From Symsagittifera roscoffensis (taxonomy: Eukaryota; Xenacoelomorpha; Acoela; Convolutidae): DNA of 64,000 bases. Made by a program: the position numbers and the translations under genes. The notes under the pieces were generated by a model. That model was not told the DNA's origin, made no database searches, and saw only the letters and a list, made by a program, of their open reading frames with translations. How positions within the stretch are numbered: the stretch's first letter is position 1; each line of letters begins with the position of its first letter. Location: the NCBI RefSeq assembly GCF_963678635.1, contig NC_087062.1:89317845-89381844 (forward strand), given 5' to 3'. This document shows positions 27,401-37,571 of this stretch, one piece after another.

Positions 27401-28997
27401 TCGAAATAGAAGTTATTCGAACAATCGAAATCAATATTATCAAAATAACCGATCAAAAAATAACTCATATAACAGACCAGACAACAATTATCAAAATAGA
27501 TCGCGAAATAATTCACAAAACCGACATTCAAGTTATAATAATCGTTATAGAAATTATTCCCAATCACCACATCGGAATAATAATCACTATAATAACTCTA
27601 ATAATCGTCACAGAAGTAGTACACCTAAACATCAAAGACAAATCAATCAAGTACAGTCTAACCCAGAAACAACATCAGACCCTCCAGGTATTGATGACAC
27701 AGTAACTGATACGTTACAACTCAATCAAATAAACTGTACATCATCAGATTCAGAAAGCGACACAGAAAACACTCTTTCTATCAACATGATAAAAGTCGAA
27801 AATGACTATGAATCTGTCATATATGAACAACCTTTTTCATCACACATATATGAAAATCAATCAGAATTTCTTCAAAATTATTACACTACACCCATAAATT
27901 CCACACCAACGACGCAGGAAACGAATGCAATTAATACTACAAATCAAACTAATAAAAATGTCAAAACAAAATGCTTGAACACAAACCACATCTATCAAAA
28001 TATACAAAAAGAACAACCCAAAGAAAAAATTTGGACAATACCATTTCTGTTAGAAAGCCCAAGAAACAAAGAATTTCAACCACCAGACCTTGAAATCGAT
28101 TTTTTAATTGATTCAGGAGCAGAATCAAACATAATAAACATTCCCACATGGAATGAAATAAAAACTTTACACCCAAAGCTAACACCTCTTGAAACCTCCA
28201 GTAAGCTAGCAACAGCACAGGGATCAACATTGATAAACTACGGAAAAATCCAATTATTTCTCCTCCCCACCAGAACAATGGAGCAAAGCAAAATTCTAAA
28301 TAAGCCATTTAAACAAATATTCCATATCACTGATATTAAATATAATATCATTGGAATACCATTTATTTCGAAGTATATACCAACAATTAACATACTAAAT
28401 AGTAGAATATTAATCAAAGATAAGTATACAAAAACAAAAGAAACATCTTTAACATTTTTTCAAAGATTAAATAAACAACCACCATTCTTTTCAAAATTTT
28501 ACCCGATATTTAACCAACAAAGAAAACACTTGAAACCACTATCAGTAAACATCTATAATTTTTCAATTAAACAAGTTCACCAATATGATAAGGAACAAAA
28601 CAAACAAAAATTTTATATGTCAGATTTTGAATTCAAACCTATTCATAAATTTTTCAAAATCACAATCTCTTCAATAAAATATTTGAAAAATTCGAATTCA
28701 GATATCATTTCCTTACATGTCTATAACAACACACCTTACCAAGTAACATTACCTTTAGGACTTTTAGGATACTGCGAAACCAACGCTACAATATCACAAA
28801 TACACGAAAAAGCCTATCGCGTAAATAATATACTCCAATTATTAGATATTTGCCAATCTACAATTCTTAATGAAGAATTATCTATAAATAATATAATAAG
28901 TCACGAAAACAGAAATACGGATTATTTCACAAAAACTCCATATTTCAAACCTACATTCAACATAAGTAACTACACAGAGGACCAACAGAAATTTTAA
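24441..28997 (+). CDS. Gag-protease polyprotein of the env-bearing element
   Basis: 1518 codons, starting MSSTHTPGDE and ending in TAA at 28995-28997. Residues about 1-300 are of unknown type; about 300-590 are Gln/Asn/Pro-rich. A capsid-like gag domain lies at about 595-800 (LMVFTGTDPEYS, AAQKWFSVLP, LPNETIKQLAVRIETLVRKAY). One CCHC knuckle follows, CDYCRRYGHSISEC, with C842, C845, H850 and C855. Residues about 900-1075 are an Asn/Arg/Ser/Tyr-rich low-complexity RNA-binding-type tract. The aspartic protease motif LIDSGAES has its Asp at about 1224, with IIGIPFI further on. About 170 residues follow the protease. It is very long for a Ty3 gag. RT resumes in the same frame just after the stop. 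Confidence 0.9.
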   Translation: MSSTHTPGDETPDDDEIFPFIVDATTDRGQHIFCKNLLLNLFEPGISPCKTEFPDVKIKRQIIDHYLKDICNITQQYGIYSIEFTSPNHNHRKYTIQTDDLDLEFSKVFSEYIKSIQYHNSQRANSIFTNEVFAIIYSYISILENEIPITNVSPTETSKHLRVRHEITLLSSYLNIIKENFTKDEVSQHTKHDLQKILAWFIIDYFTHNIDLIAQARKIFRPQNSNDDTAITEQSDYVWDPEWSHPAFISFPQSISSQAISTISYIRDYVRVIPLTIDATPLNYNTFLPDTQNNSLNSTVIHNENLNGTRNLTQQDIQTPSHFINEEIVYTTTTQQSISPIRPNLTTPRNTNPSQTQVTLQSTVKPSVAPKYSHMDYQTYRPMTIPSKTRKTFTRNNFADHNYNYTHPSKTNNQPRKNFHQYTRSRNWNNPMAQPNSINFQTNPPQDHSENYPFFQQNKNKKQTSYQMDYLSSDDDFLQPDIFAPYTQEYRGQGIQKTRTNHRNFSPQPINAQHQQPIQQQNPINTQSFQPIQQQNPMIAHSYQPTQMQNEIPLPYYLQQHEITRNQLSHFSQMPNAAESLQMTMNPCLMGGSSITSNKPLMVFTGTDPEYSVEDYLNAVTANLILNIGPEPINTPLHQNWIHRRTALIQTTLDGAAQKWFSVLPLEIKSNWKRFTQEFSKMFDSERNKQQQRVLCNEIRRLPNETIKQLAVRIETLVRKAYSLNTHDYKNTKMTEILMMTLTPQLRKIAIKKRASHPSSIREPDLDFRKLVDKLEQAEITMKLEETENLKLQYVNRIETTSTNINNIQESDTDLVEKITEILNIYEKNPNFKGKPSFKKWCDYCRRYGHSISECRQKQQDSQNKPQKYKEPNKSFYQYMKKDQNLPNKNVYSNNSSGKPLPNNTSYTRNQSPYNSSYRGRSPERRNTQNSSQNHYNRPNSRNNYSRSNSNTTQFASRSNSQSRNRYYQNNQSRNSSYNRSRNYSNNRNRSYSNNRNQYYQNNRSKNNSYNRPDNNYQNRSRNNSQNRHSSYNNRYRNYSQSPHRNNNHYNNSNNRHRSSTPKHQRQINQVQSNPETTSDPPGIDDTVTDTLQLNQINCTSSDSESDTENTLSINMIKVENDYESVIYEQPFSSHIYENQSEFLQNYYTTPINSTPTTQETNAINTTNQTNKNVKTKCLNTNHIYQNIQKEQPKEKIWTIPFLLESPRNKEFQPPDLEIDFLIDSGAESNIINIPTWNEIKTLHPKLTPLETSSKLATAQGSTLINYGKIQLFLLPTRTMEQSKILNKPFKQIFHITDIKYNIIGIPFISKYIPTINILNSRILIKDKYTKTKETSLTFFQRLNKQPPFFSKFYPIFNQQRKHLKPLSVNIYNFSIKQVHQYDKEQNKQKFYMSDFEFKPIHKFFKITISSIKYLKNSNSDIISLHVYNNTPYQVTLPLGLLGYCETNATISQIHEKAYRVNNILQLLDICQSTILNEELSINNIISHENRNTDYFTKTPYFKPTFNISNYTEDQQKF

Positions 28998-29000
28998 ACA

Positions 29001-32000
29001 ATGTTTAATTTCCAACATTCACAAATAACACAAGACGAATTCGAAAAGTTAGCCAAACAGCTAATTAAATATTCATCAGTCTATGCAACATCAAAATTCG
29101 ATGTTGGCAAAATCAGTTCATCACTACATCTGCCGTTAAAACCAGACGCAGTTTTCAAAAAACAGAGAGCAAGTAAAGTACCAATTCACTTACATGATAA
29201 AGTAAACAGATTACTCGATATTTTAGAACAGTACAACATTATCTCACCAGTTAACAAAGAAGAACAACCAAAAGGCAACACATTTATCAACCCCGTTATA
29301 ATTCTAGCTAAAGGAGAATCATTAAAAATCGTTCTCGATGCTAGATACCTCAATTCACTCATAGATGAGTCAAAATGTAATTGGCCCATTGAACCAATAC
29401 AAGTTATTTAAACAAAAATAAACGGCAAATACTTTACAACCGCCGATATGAATAGTGCATACAATCAAATGCCACTAGATGAACAATCACGACGTTTAAC
29501 ACAATTTGTTATCGGAAACCAACAATATGAATTCAACCGCTTATTCTATGGAATATCCATAGGACCAGCAGCATTTTCAGCTTTTATGAGCAAAAATTTC
29601 AGACCACTAATACTCAAGAAAAACGCAATCACCTATCTAGACGATGTTTTTATGCAATCACAAACAAAAGACGAGATGTTCAACGTTTTGGAAAAATATC
29701 ACCAAATACTTCAGAACGAAAATCTGAAGGCCGCCCCCGATAAATCACACTTCTTTTTGACAAGAGTTAAATTCTTAGGACATAATATAGAAAGAAAAAC
29801 AATCACTCAATCACTGAAATCACGCATTGACGCTATTCAAAAACTTCAACCACCAACAAATAAAAAGAAAATCCAAGAATTTCTTGGAATGCTAAACTTT
29901 GTAAGTAAATATGTTTATAAAATGCAATTATATCTACGACCATTTTATAACATCCTTAGACAACAAAATAATTTTGAATGGAATACAGAACATCAAGCAC
30001 GATTCGAAGAAATAAAGAAACTTTTAACTGAACAAATTTCAAACACAATCCCCGACCCGGATCAACCATTTTATGCAATGTGCGATGCTTCGAACTTTGG
30101 CATCGGCGCAGCACTATTACAATCACATAATGGTACAAATAAAATGAACCTGATATCAGCAAATTCCCAATTATTCACTCAAGCAGAGCTACGACTCTCA
30201 ACTCTAATGAGATAATGTACAGCCATAATATATACACTGACAGAATATGAATTTCTGATACTTGGATCAAAACATCCCACAGTTTTATTCACAGACCATA
30301 AACCAATCATCTTTCTCTTTACACAGAAATCTAACCCAAACCACCGAGTTTACAGATTTCAACTAATTCTAATGAAATTTCCAAACTTACATATAGTTTG
30401 GACTGCAGGAAAAAATCTTGCATTACCAGACACCTTAAGTCGAAATACACCACCTGAATTACTTACACGAAAAACAACAGTTGAAATACCCAAAAACATA
30501 AAATTCTACCTTGCTGAAAACGAAACATCACCCCGATTGGAATGCAAATATGCAGTAAAAACTGATATTGAACAATCACAAATAAATAGTTTACAACATT
30601 TCCCACTTTATTTAGATTGTCAAAATAATCATTATGAAGTTGATCTACTTGGAACATCAACTTTCAAACCAATCCCATATTCTCAATGGATAAAAAATAA
30701 CACCCAACAAAAACGAACAAAACAACACCAAACCAAAAAAGATCATTTTCCACTAATTGAAAAAGAAAATTTAACTGATAAAGTAAAATTATCAGGACCA
30801 CAAACAAACGATTCAAAATACACAATAAATCAAGTTTTTGACCTTCATGACCCATTAGATACAATACCTTTATCTAAATTCGAAATTGAAAACATTTTTC
30901 TCCCTCCAACAGAAACAATTACAATTTCAACACTAAAACAATACCAAAATCTTGACCCAATAATTCGACAACTAAAATCATGGCATAAATATAAAACTAA
31001 ACCTATCAAAGCAGATTCAACCATCCTAGGCAACAAGACACTCCTCCGATATTTTCGCAAATTTAATAACACAACAATTAATGAAACTACAGACCTTTTA
31101 GAGTATAACTTAAACGAATCTACAGTCCCCTGTCTTCCTTTAAGTATGATTCTCATAGCTTTTAATATCTCACATACACAAAATATTAAAGGACATTCTG
31201 GATCAGAAAAGACATATTCAAACTTTATACAAAATTTTTACTTCCCAAATGCACCAATTTGGATAAAAGTACTATGCAATGATTGTATAGTATGTCAACT
31301 AAATAAACCTTACCCAAATCAAAAACAAATAGCACAAAAACAAGATTTTAAAGGACAAAGCTTGTACTTTAATCACCGTATCTCATTTGATACTAAAGGC
31401 CCAATTTCACCCTCATCAGAAGGAAATTCCTACATTATGGTAATTGTTGACGCATTTACACACTATGTAGCACTTAACCCAGTACCACATTGTAACGCTT
31501 ATTATGCGTATACAACACTTTATGAACACTGGATAGCAAAATTTGGACTACCAGAAATTTTAGTCACAGACAACGGTACAGAATTCATAAATAATGAAAT
31601 AATCACACTATGTCATTTATACAACATTAAACACAAACCACGTACATCTCATGCACCTTGGACAAACGGCTTAGTCGAAGGTATGAACCGTTCATTACAA
31701 GAATATCTTAGATGTATCATCAACGGAAATGATACAAAATATACCGAACGGTCAGCAGATGTAAAATTATTTCCCTTAGCATATAATTCACAAATTACGA
31801 CAACTCTAGGAATGTCACCATACGAAATGGTTTTTAACCAAAAGCCACGCAAACCAATAATGTTTACAGCAAATTCTCATAAAAACGCACAATGTTATTG
31901 TCAACCAAATAAAGATTCAATTTGTTATAACCTACCTTTACATACACACGATGAAGATCATTTTCATCACCCACAATTTCTTAAATTAGCCTCCGGTACA

Positions 32001-32657
32001 CACACCGAATGGATTCTAAATAGAGATAAAAAACACAATGAAATTTATCAAAAAATAACAAAAAAGTTATTACAAAGACAAAACATTAATAAACAAATCA
32101 ATTCACGTTTTACGCCAGCCTCCGAATTAAAAATTGGAACATTTGTTCTGATACCTAATTTTAATACTCAAAAAGGAATTTCTAAAAAAATACAACCCCT
32201 TCGAAAAGGACCATACCAAATAATTGCAAGACCCACTGATGTCACATATAAAATTACCGACTCAAACAAAAAAGAAATCGTTCAGCATCGAAACAACCTA
32301 TTACCTTATTACCCAAAAGAATACGCACTCCGCGAATTAACTCAATTATATTCTTTCACAGGATTAAAAATCATTCAAAATGAACCACATCTGAAAAACA
32401 CAGAACAAAATGATAACCCCAGCGAAAATCAAAACACAAAACCAATCGCCACCAAAAACAATACAAAAAATCTAGACCATAAAGAATCCCCAAAACAAAG
32501 AAAAATTAGAAAAATGACCGAACAAATAATACCCCAAGAACAAATCGACAAATCAGAACATAGAAAAACAACAAGACTCCGAAATCAACCACGTAAAAAC
32601 TACAAAATATTTATCCCCCAATCTAAAATATTAAAGAAAGTGGAATTTCGAAATTAA
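29001..32657 (+). pseudogene. RT-RNase H-integrase (Ty3 type), broken by two in-frame stops
   Basis: One frame, in phase with gag-protease. ATG at 29001 follows the gag TAA by one codon. In-frame TAA codons at 29409-29411 and 30213-30215 cut it into three. The first part has the RT N-terminus (KVPIHLHDKVNRLLD, KIVLDARYLN). The second has RT motifs FTTADMNSAYNQMPL, FNRLFYGISIGPAAF and YLDD, then FLGHN and RNase H CDASNFGIGAAL. The third has TDHKP, integrase HHCC (H268, H275 and CIVC in its own numbering), and the core SFDTKGP, VTDNGTEF and GLVEGMN with D-x35-E spacing. The second stop falls where RNase H has its conserved catalytic glutamate. Pol is Ty3/gypsy, not BEL/Pao. Cytoplasmic reverse transcription and nuclear integration are the family roles. 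Confidence 0.92.
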
Positions 32658-33458
32658 TTTTAACTTTATACTTCACAATTTTGAAACCTCCGAAACATTT
32701 TTCATTTCCATTTTTCAAAATAACATGCTGACAAGTACGCAATAATTCTAGTTCAAAATAGACCAATAGGATTCATCCAATCCGTCACTTTCTCTAACTC
32801 AAACTAAGATCAATTAGACGAATAATATAAAACTCCAGGCACATCTATAACTATAACTTTACGACCTCCAGGTCAAAAATAAGCAAATCACTCCAACTTG
32901 ACAACTAAAATAAATATCACCATAATACCGTACCCCTCCCTTATCTAATAACCCAAAGATCAACAATATTTCCCCAACTCAGACCACGAATACCCCCAAA
33001 ACAAATTTGTTAACTTAGCCTAAAGTAACAAAATGAACATTTTAATTAGCCTAAAGTATAAAAATCTCACCATACCCCGGATCATTTGACAAACAAAAAT
33101 AAAGAAAAAGACGACCTCCCGATCACCATAAAAATTTCCCCCAACAATTTTTTACAAAACTCAACCCACTTGTCAAAAAACTAATAAATAATTCGACCAC
33201 ACTTGAAAATCGCCCCAAACAGCAAAAAATATTCGACCAAGAGATCATTTCTTAAATGCTCTTCTCTCAAACAGTCACTAAAATTTTCATAAATCTTAAA
33301 CATTTTTTTACGATACTTGAAACTTTTATAATATTTCTTTTTGATATACTTGAATCTTTTCTAATAATCTTAATCATTTTTTGTAACATTTTTTTAATTT
33401 TCTACACTATCTTCGAACTATTTCTCCAACTTTCCAAAACCCTTGATTATATCCACAG
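32658..33458 (+). other. Spacer between pol and accessory genes, ending in a splice acceptor
   Basis: A/C-rich non-coding sequence to about 33240, then a long T-rich tract ending TATATCCACAG|GTACG, with the AG at 33457-33458. This is the best 3' splice site upstream of the accessory and glycoprotein ORFs. The hydrophobic ORF at 33256-33486 is mainly the T-rich tract read as Phe/Leu/Ile and is not annotated. Confidence 0.5.
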
Positions 33459-33482
33459 GTACGATTCATACAACTTGTCTAA

Positions 33483-33671
33483 ATGATACGAACAATTTTC
33501 AGTAGAACTGACATTTTTTTATTGTTTGTAATTTTCCTAACATTTTTATCATCCCTCATATTGACAATATGCAAATGTATAAAGAAAGCAATCATCACAT
33601 TTGCCCTAGCAACAATTTTTCTAATTATTTTTTTGGAAGAATATTATAATAAACATAAACTTTCTCACTAA
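33483..33671 (+). CDS. Small double-hydrophobic membrane protein candidate
   Basis: 62 codons, starting 24 nt after the candidate splice acceptor at 33458. Two hydrophobic stretches (FLLFVIFLTFLSSLILTIC and AIITFALATIFLIIFL) flank a Lys/Cys-rich loop CKCIKK. It resembles a two-span membrane microprotein or viroporin-like layout, but no homologue is recognised. Composition alone could produce such an ORF in T-rich DNA, so evidence is modest. Confidence 0.35.
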   Translation: MIRTIFSRTDIFLLFVIFLTFLSSLILTICKCIKKAIITFALATIFLIIFLEEYYNKHKLSH

Positions 33672-33679
33672 AGTAATAA

Positions 33680-34966
33680 TTCAAAAATCTATCAAAAATT
33701 GCTACCCAACAGTCACAAAGTCAGTCTTCACCGACATCATCCCAAGATAACCCAACACCACCTTCAACTACTCAAAATCCTCAAACATCTACACGAATTT
33801 CTTTTCAAGATAATCCATACACTTTTGAAGAACGGCACGCTCGTTTATCTGAACCACTAGAACCAGTTCAACGACAAGCATCTCTAAGTGAACCAACATA
33901 TAACCTTTACCCAACACTACCACAAGAACTAAATAGAATAAGACACCTTAGTCAAAACCAAAACACAACAGAAATAAATAGACAAATTATACATCCTTGA
34001 CGAAATAGAAATTTTCAAACTCCTCGAGTTCATTTTGAAATACCTCAATCACCATCACAAAGCATTCCAGAAAATCCCACTGGTGTAACACCAGAAACCC
34101 CTACACTTTTTTCACAACGAAGCACTTCAAGCCTACCCTCAGATTACTTAGGTTCAACACCAACATCTGAGCAAATACGTGAAAATCCTTTCAACCCCAC
34201 AAACCAAACATCACGATTACCATATTGGACTACACACTCATTCACACAAGGTGAACCAAATTTAGTCAATGACCCCATAGACATTTCTACAGATACAACA
34301 TCTTCATCACTACCCGAAACATTATCACTTCCATCAACACCATCAATTAGTCAAATTTCACCGACACCCCTTAACTTCAATTTTCCAAACAATCTCGACG
34401 CAAGATACCGAGAACAATCATTAACAAATATTCCTTTAAGATTAGATTGGAATACATTTACAGCACCTCCACCATTATTTGGACAACATCAAGAAAGTAA
34501 CCGCCTTCATAACTGGGCACTTAATAGATTACAATATCGCCAAGATATTCACAACGATATCCGTGACCACAATATTCAAATACTCCAACAAAACAGTTTA
34601 CAATTAAAGTTTGAAATAACAGTTAAGTTAAACAATATTACTCAACATCCCTACCCATTAAACCCACCTAATATAACAGCTCAATCACTACCACCACCGT
34701 TTATAACTACTGAAGTAATATATAAATACGACAGATATACCAAAAATACAATGGGTTACATTACATTTTATACACATGTATATTCATCATACACATGTAT
34801 ATTCATACACATGTATATTCATCATACACAGGATTATCATACACATGTATATTCTAAAATTATTAATTTTTCTCCAACTCCTTTTTCTAGTAATCTCAAA
34901 TCAAAACATAAACCCTTCCCCCCGTACAGGACCACAAGATCTATTAGTAACACATTACGATTGTGA
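33680..34966 (+). pseudogene. Ser/Thr/Pro-rich ORF without ATG, one in-frame TGA
   Basis: Open from 33680 to 34966 (about 428 codons) apart from TGA at 33998-34000. No ATG occurs before 34751. Codon choice and an uninterrupted run of polar residues indicate real coding: TQQSQSQSSPTSSQDNPTPP near the start, repeated S-x-T-P-E phrases, then a more ordered part (NRLHNWALNRLQYRQDIHND). Lack of a start suggests it is a downstream exon joined to an upstream start, or is reached by frameshifting from 33483-33671. The 3' end runs through a minisatellite and overlaps the glycoprotein ORF. Function unknown. Confidence 0.5.
34771..34857 (+). repeat. Minisatellite across the glycoprotein start
   Basis: ACACATGTATATTCAT-type units repeat about five times, some separated by CATAC. 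Each unit carries an ATG. In the glycoprotein frame this gives repeated MYIHHTHVYS-like residues. It sits exactly where the upstream polar ORF ends and the glycoprotein begins. Confidence 0.75.
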
Positions 34967-37571
34967 AGAAAATGAACAAAAAACACTACACAAATATGCA
35001 ATAAATCAAGTATCACAATGTGAAACAGAACCACAAGCTATAGAAACCACAAATGTAATAGCAACACTCTATTCAAAAGCCCGAGCAACAACAGTTACAG
35101 GTTATAAATTCACAGCAACATTTTCCGAAAAGAAAGTACATTGTTCACAAGTCTCGAACGGAAACAAAAACCGACTTGACCATGAATCATTCTATCAGAG
35201 TAATATAGAACGTCTTTTACATCTCAATCCCGACGATTGTAAAAATGAATTACTCAGACTAAACATCACACAAAATAAAAACTCCGAAAGAAAGTTAGTA
35301 AACTTTCAAGTTTTCTCAGACTCTGTACATCAATCACAACTTGAAAGACACCAAGGACATATAAAACTCGACGACAAATACCCGTATAACGGCGCACACG
35401 GACGATTAATCTATGACCTACACGATAAACATTGGATACCACACATTGGTATAAATAACCCATCAAACTGCAAAGCAGACACGAAAAATAAAGGATACCA
35501 AGAAATAATGTTTTTCGATTGGAAAATACAACTCGAAAAAATACAACTCACACGAGATTTATCAGATAATACAATGATCTATCAAGGAATCCGATTACCT
35601 TGTAAAAATGGTCAAGGTTTTTGCGACCCTACAACGAGAACACAAGCAACAATTGTTTGGTTCCCCGAAGATACATGTACAACATTTCAAGTAGCAAGAA
35701 TACACGCTCGTATGATAACATTTCACGAAAAATACTTTATACAATCAATTCCATATGAACAAGTACATCCATCACGAAAACAAAGTACTAATTTTAGAAA
35801 CATACACAATATAGAAAATAAATTGACACGTTTTCAAATATATCAAGAAACAGAACTTGCATGTAAATACAGGAATCCACTTCACAGAACACAATACTCT
35901 GAAATATTAGTTGAATACGAAAAAGGATTCGACATGACCACTGGAAAAATAAAAATTGACCCATATGCCACAGGTCATCCTCCAAACGAAGGAACATCAT
36001 ATATACCAGTTAATTTTGAAAAAAGCAATGGACAGCCTGGTGGACATCTAAAACCCCATGACACCAGAAGCACACGCTTACAAGAATTATCACTAATGAA
36101 TACTACATATTTCGGTAATATTCAATATGATATTCATTTAGATATGAAACTAGATTATACAATTAGCCGAATTTTTCAAGAAATGTCACTCTCCGAATTA
36201 GAAACACTACACCAACTATGCGAATTAGAACGAACACAAATATTACAATCACTTGCACTAGCAGTATTAAAAATACCCTATGCAGGATACTTATTATCAG
36301 GAAATAGAACAAATTTTTTAGACTATGAAGGAAACATCTTATGGTTTTATACCTGCACTAAAAAAGTATCACCACTATACGTTTTTGAAGATAAACGATG
36401 TTATAAAAGAATTCCTATCTTTTATAAAAATAAAGTACATTTCGTGGATACACTTTCACGAAGAACCTATTTCTGGGATACCGCAGTCCCATGTGGATCA
36501 GAAAATAGCCACAATGTAGTACAACTAAACCCTGATGAAAATAAATATTATCTTCTCACTCCATATCCCACACTAATGCAATCACTCAAAAAATTTTCAC
36601 CAGAAAGTATTCGCGCTATTGCTCGAAACCCAAATATAGACTTACAATCAATAGGAATATACTCAAAATCAGATATTCAACATCACATTAGAACACAACA
36701 ATTCCAAGAATTATTAACACAAATGGACACTATACAAAGGCAATCAATTGACCAAAATCTACGCAAACTTGCAGAAACCGCAGGATTTGCCGATATCTAC
36801 ACGCTAGACTATAGCGGATATTTTAAAGACATTAAAGTTTATATATATCTAAACGGTGAAAAATACCGTCCCCAAGATATATCACCAATCAACATTTTTA
36901 GTTTTGTTACACTCAAAAATGAAATCCTTGATTTTCTAGGATGGCCCTACTACATCTTAGAAAAATTGACTATTTTATACGCAATGTTTAACTTTATTGG
37001 AGTTCTTTTCTCACTTTTAAAAGGAATCTACAACACATGTGCTATACACACACAAGTAAATAGACAAGCAAGCGTAGCACGCATACTCTTTGCAGGATTT
37101 TTTGGAATTTTTTCCACATCTATAAACAAAATTCTTTTAGACGCACAAATAAAAGAATACAACACAAAAATAGCAACACGACAAAACACATACGACGAAG
37201 AACATAACAATGTAGACACAACGCCAACGGCACCAGAATTACCACCCCTACCACATAACCATCCACTATCCCTAGTCCCACGAAATTTTCGAAATTTAGC
37301 AATCACACATAATCCAAATTTTCGACTCACCACATTACAAAGTCCCATCCAACATATAATGACACACCAGTCACAAGATGATAATACTTATGAACAAATC
37401 ATTGAACAACCCCATACCACCGCTTTTCAGTCTCAAAATAATAATTTTTTAGCCCACGATGAGCCGACAACTTGGATCACTACACCGATCAAATTCCCAC
37501 CCAACCAATCTTACCTCTCCAATCCCAATAATACCACTTTTTGCTTTTCCGCCACCCGATTTCCCATCTAG
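34845..37571 (+). CDS. env: Chuvirus-like envelope glycoprotein
   Basis: Open from 34776 (931 codons), but the ATG at 34845 gives a textbook signal peptide, MYILKLLIFLQLLFLVISNQ, so I prefer it (908 codons). The ectodomain is long, Cys-containing and has several N-x-S/T sites. In 931-codon numbering, the stretch from about 465 to 620 (LCELERTQ, AGYLLSGNRTNF, RCYKRIPIFY, FVDTLSRRTY, VQLNPDENKYYLLTP) closely resembles the conserved core of chuvirus (Jingchuvirales) glycoproteins as I remember them. Hydrophobic segments at about 719-750 and 766-783 are the likely membrane region, followed by a cytoplasmic tail of about 150 residues. Such glycoproteins are known captured in arthropod retroelements, mostly BEL/Pao. 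The family mediates attachment and membrane fusion. The ORF is uninterrupted here. Confidence 0.75.
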   Translation: MYILKLLIFLQLLFLVISNQNINPSPRTGPQDLLVTHYDCEENEQKTLHKYAINQVSQCETEPQAIETTNVIATLYSKARATTVTGYKFTATFSEKKVHCSQVSNGNKNRLDHESFYQSNIERLLHLNPDDCKNELLRLNITQNKNSERKLVNFQVFSDSVHQSQLERHQGHIKLDDKYPYNGAHGRLIYDLHDKHWIPHIGINNPSNCKADTKNKGYQEIMFFDWKIQLEKIQLTRDLSDNTMIYQGIRLPCKNGQGFCDPTTRTQATIVWFPEDTCTTFQVARIHARMITFHEKYFIQSIPYEQVHPSRKQSTNFRNIHNIENKLTRFQIYQETELACKYRNPLHRTQYSEILVEYEKGFDMTTGKIKIDPYATGHPPNEGTSYIPVNFEKSNGQPGGHLKPHDTRSTRLQELSLMNTTYFGNIQYDIHLDMKLDYTISRIFQEMSLSELETLHQLCELERTQILQSLALAVLKIPYAGYLLSGNRTNFLDYEGNILWFYTCTKKVSPLYVFEDKRCYKRIPIFYKNKVHFVDTLSRRTYFWDTAVPCGSENSHNVVQLNPDENKYYLLTPYPTLMQSLKKFSPESIRAIARNPNIDLQSIGIYSKSDIQHHIRTQQFQELLTQMDTIQRQSIDQNLRKLAETAGFADIYTLDYSGYFKDIKVYIYLNGEKYRPQDISPINIFSFVTLKNEILDFLGWPYYILEKLTILYAMFNFIGVLFSLLKGIYNTCAIHTQVNRQASVARILFAGFFGIFSTSINKILLDAQIKEYNTKIATRQNTYDEEHNNVDTTPTAPELPPLPHNHPLSLVPRNFRNLAITHNPNFRLTTLQSPIQHIMTHQSQDDNTYEQIIEQPHTTAFQSQNNNFLAHDEPTTWITTPIKFPPNQSYLSNPNNTTFCFSATRFPI

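Noticed and set aside
27109..27705. 198-codon ORF in another frame of gag
   Set aside because: A shadow of the Asn/Arg/Ser/Tyr-rich gag tract; composition alone explains its length.
24441..32657. Alternative genetic code reading TAA as sense
   Set aside because: TAA and TGA end other clear ORFs in the window, and one TAA sits at a catalytic glutamate position; local mutation is simpler.
29001..32657. BEL/Pao identity for the env-bearing element
   Set aside because: RT (FTTADMNSAYNQMPL, YLDD, FLGHN) and integrase motifs are of Ty3/gypsy type.
33256..33486. 76-codon hydrophobic ORF
   Set aside because: It is mostly a T-rich tract read as Phe/Leu/Ile, and its 3' part is the polypyrimidine tract of a splice acceptor.
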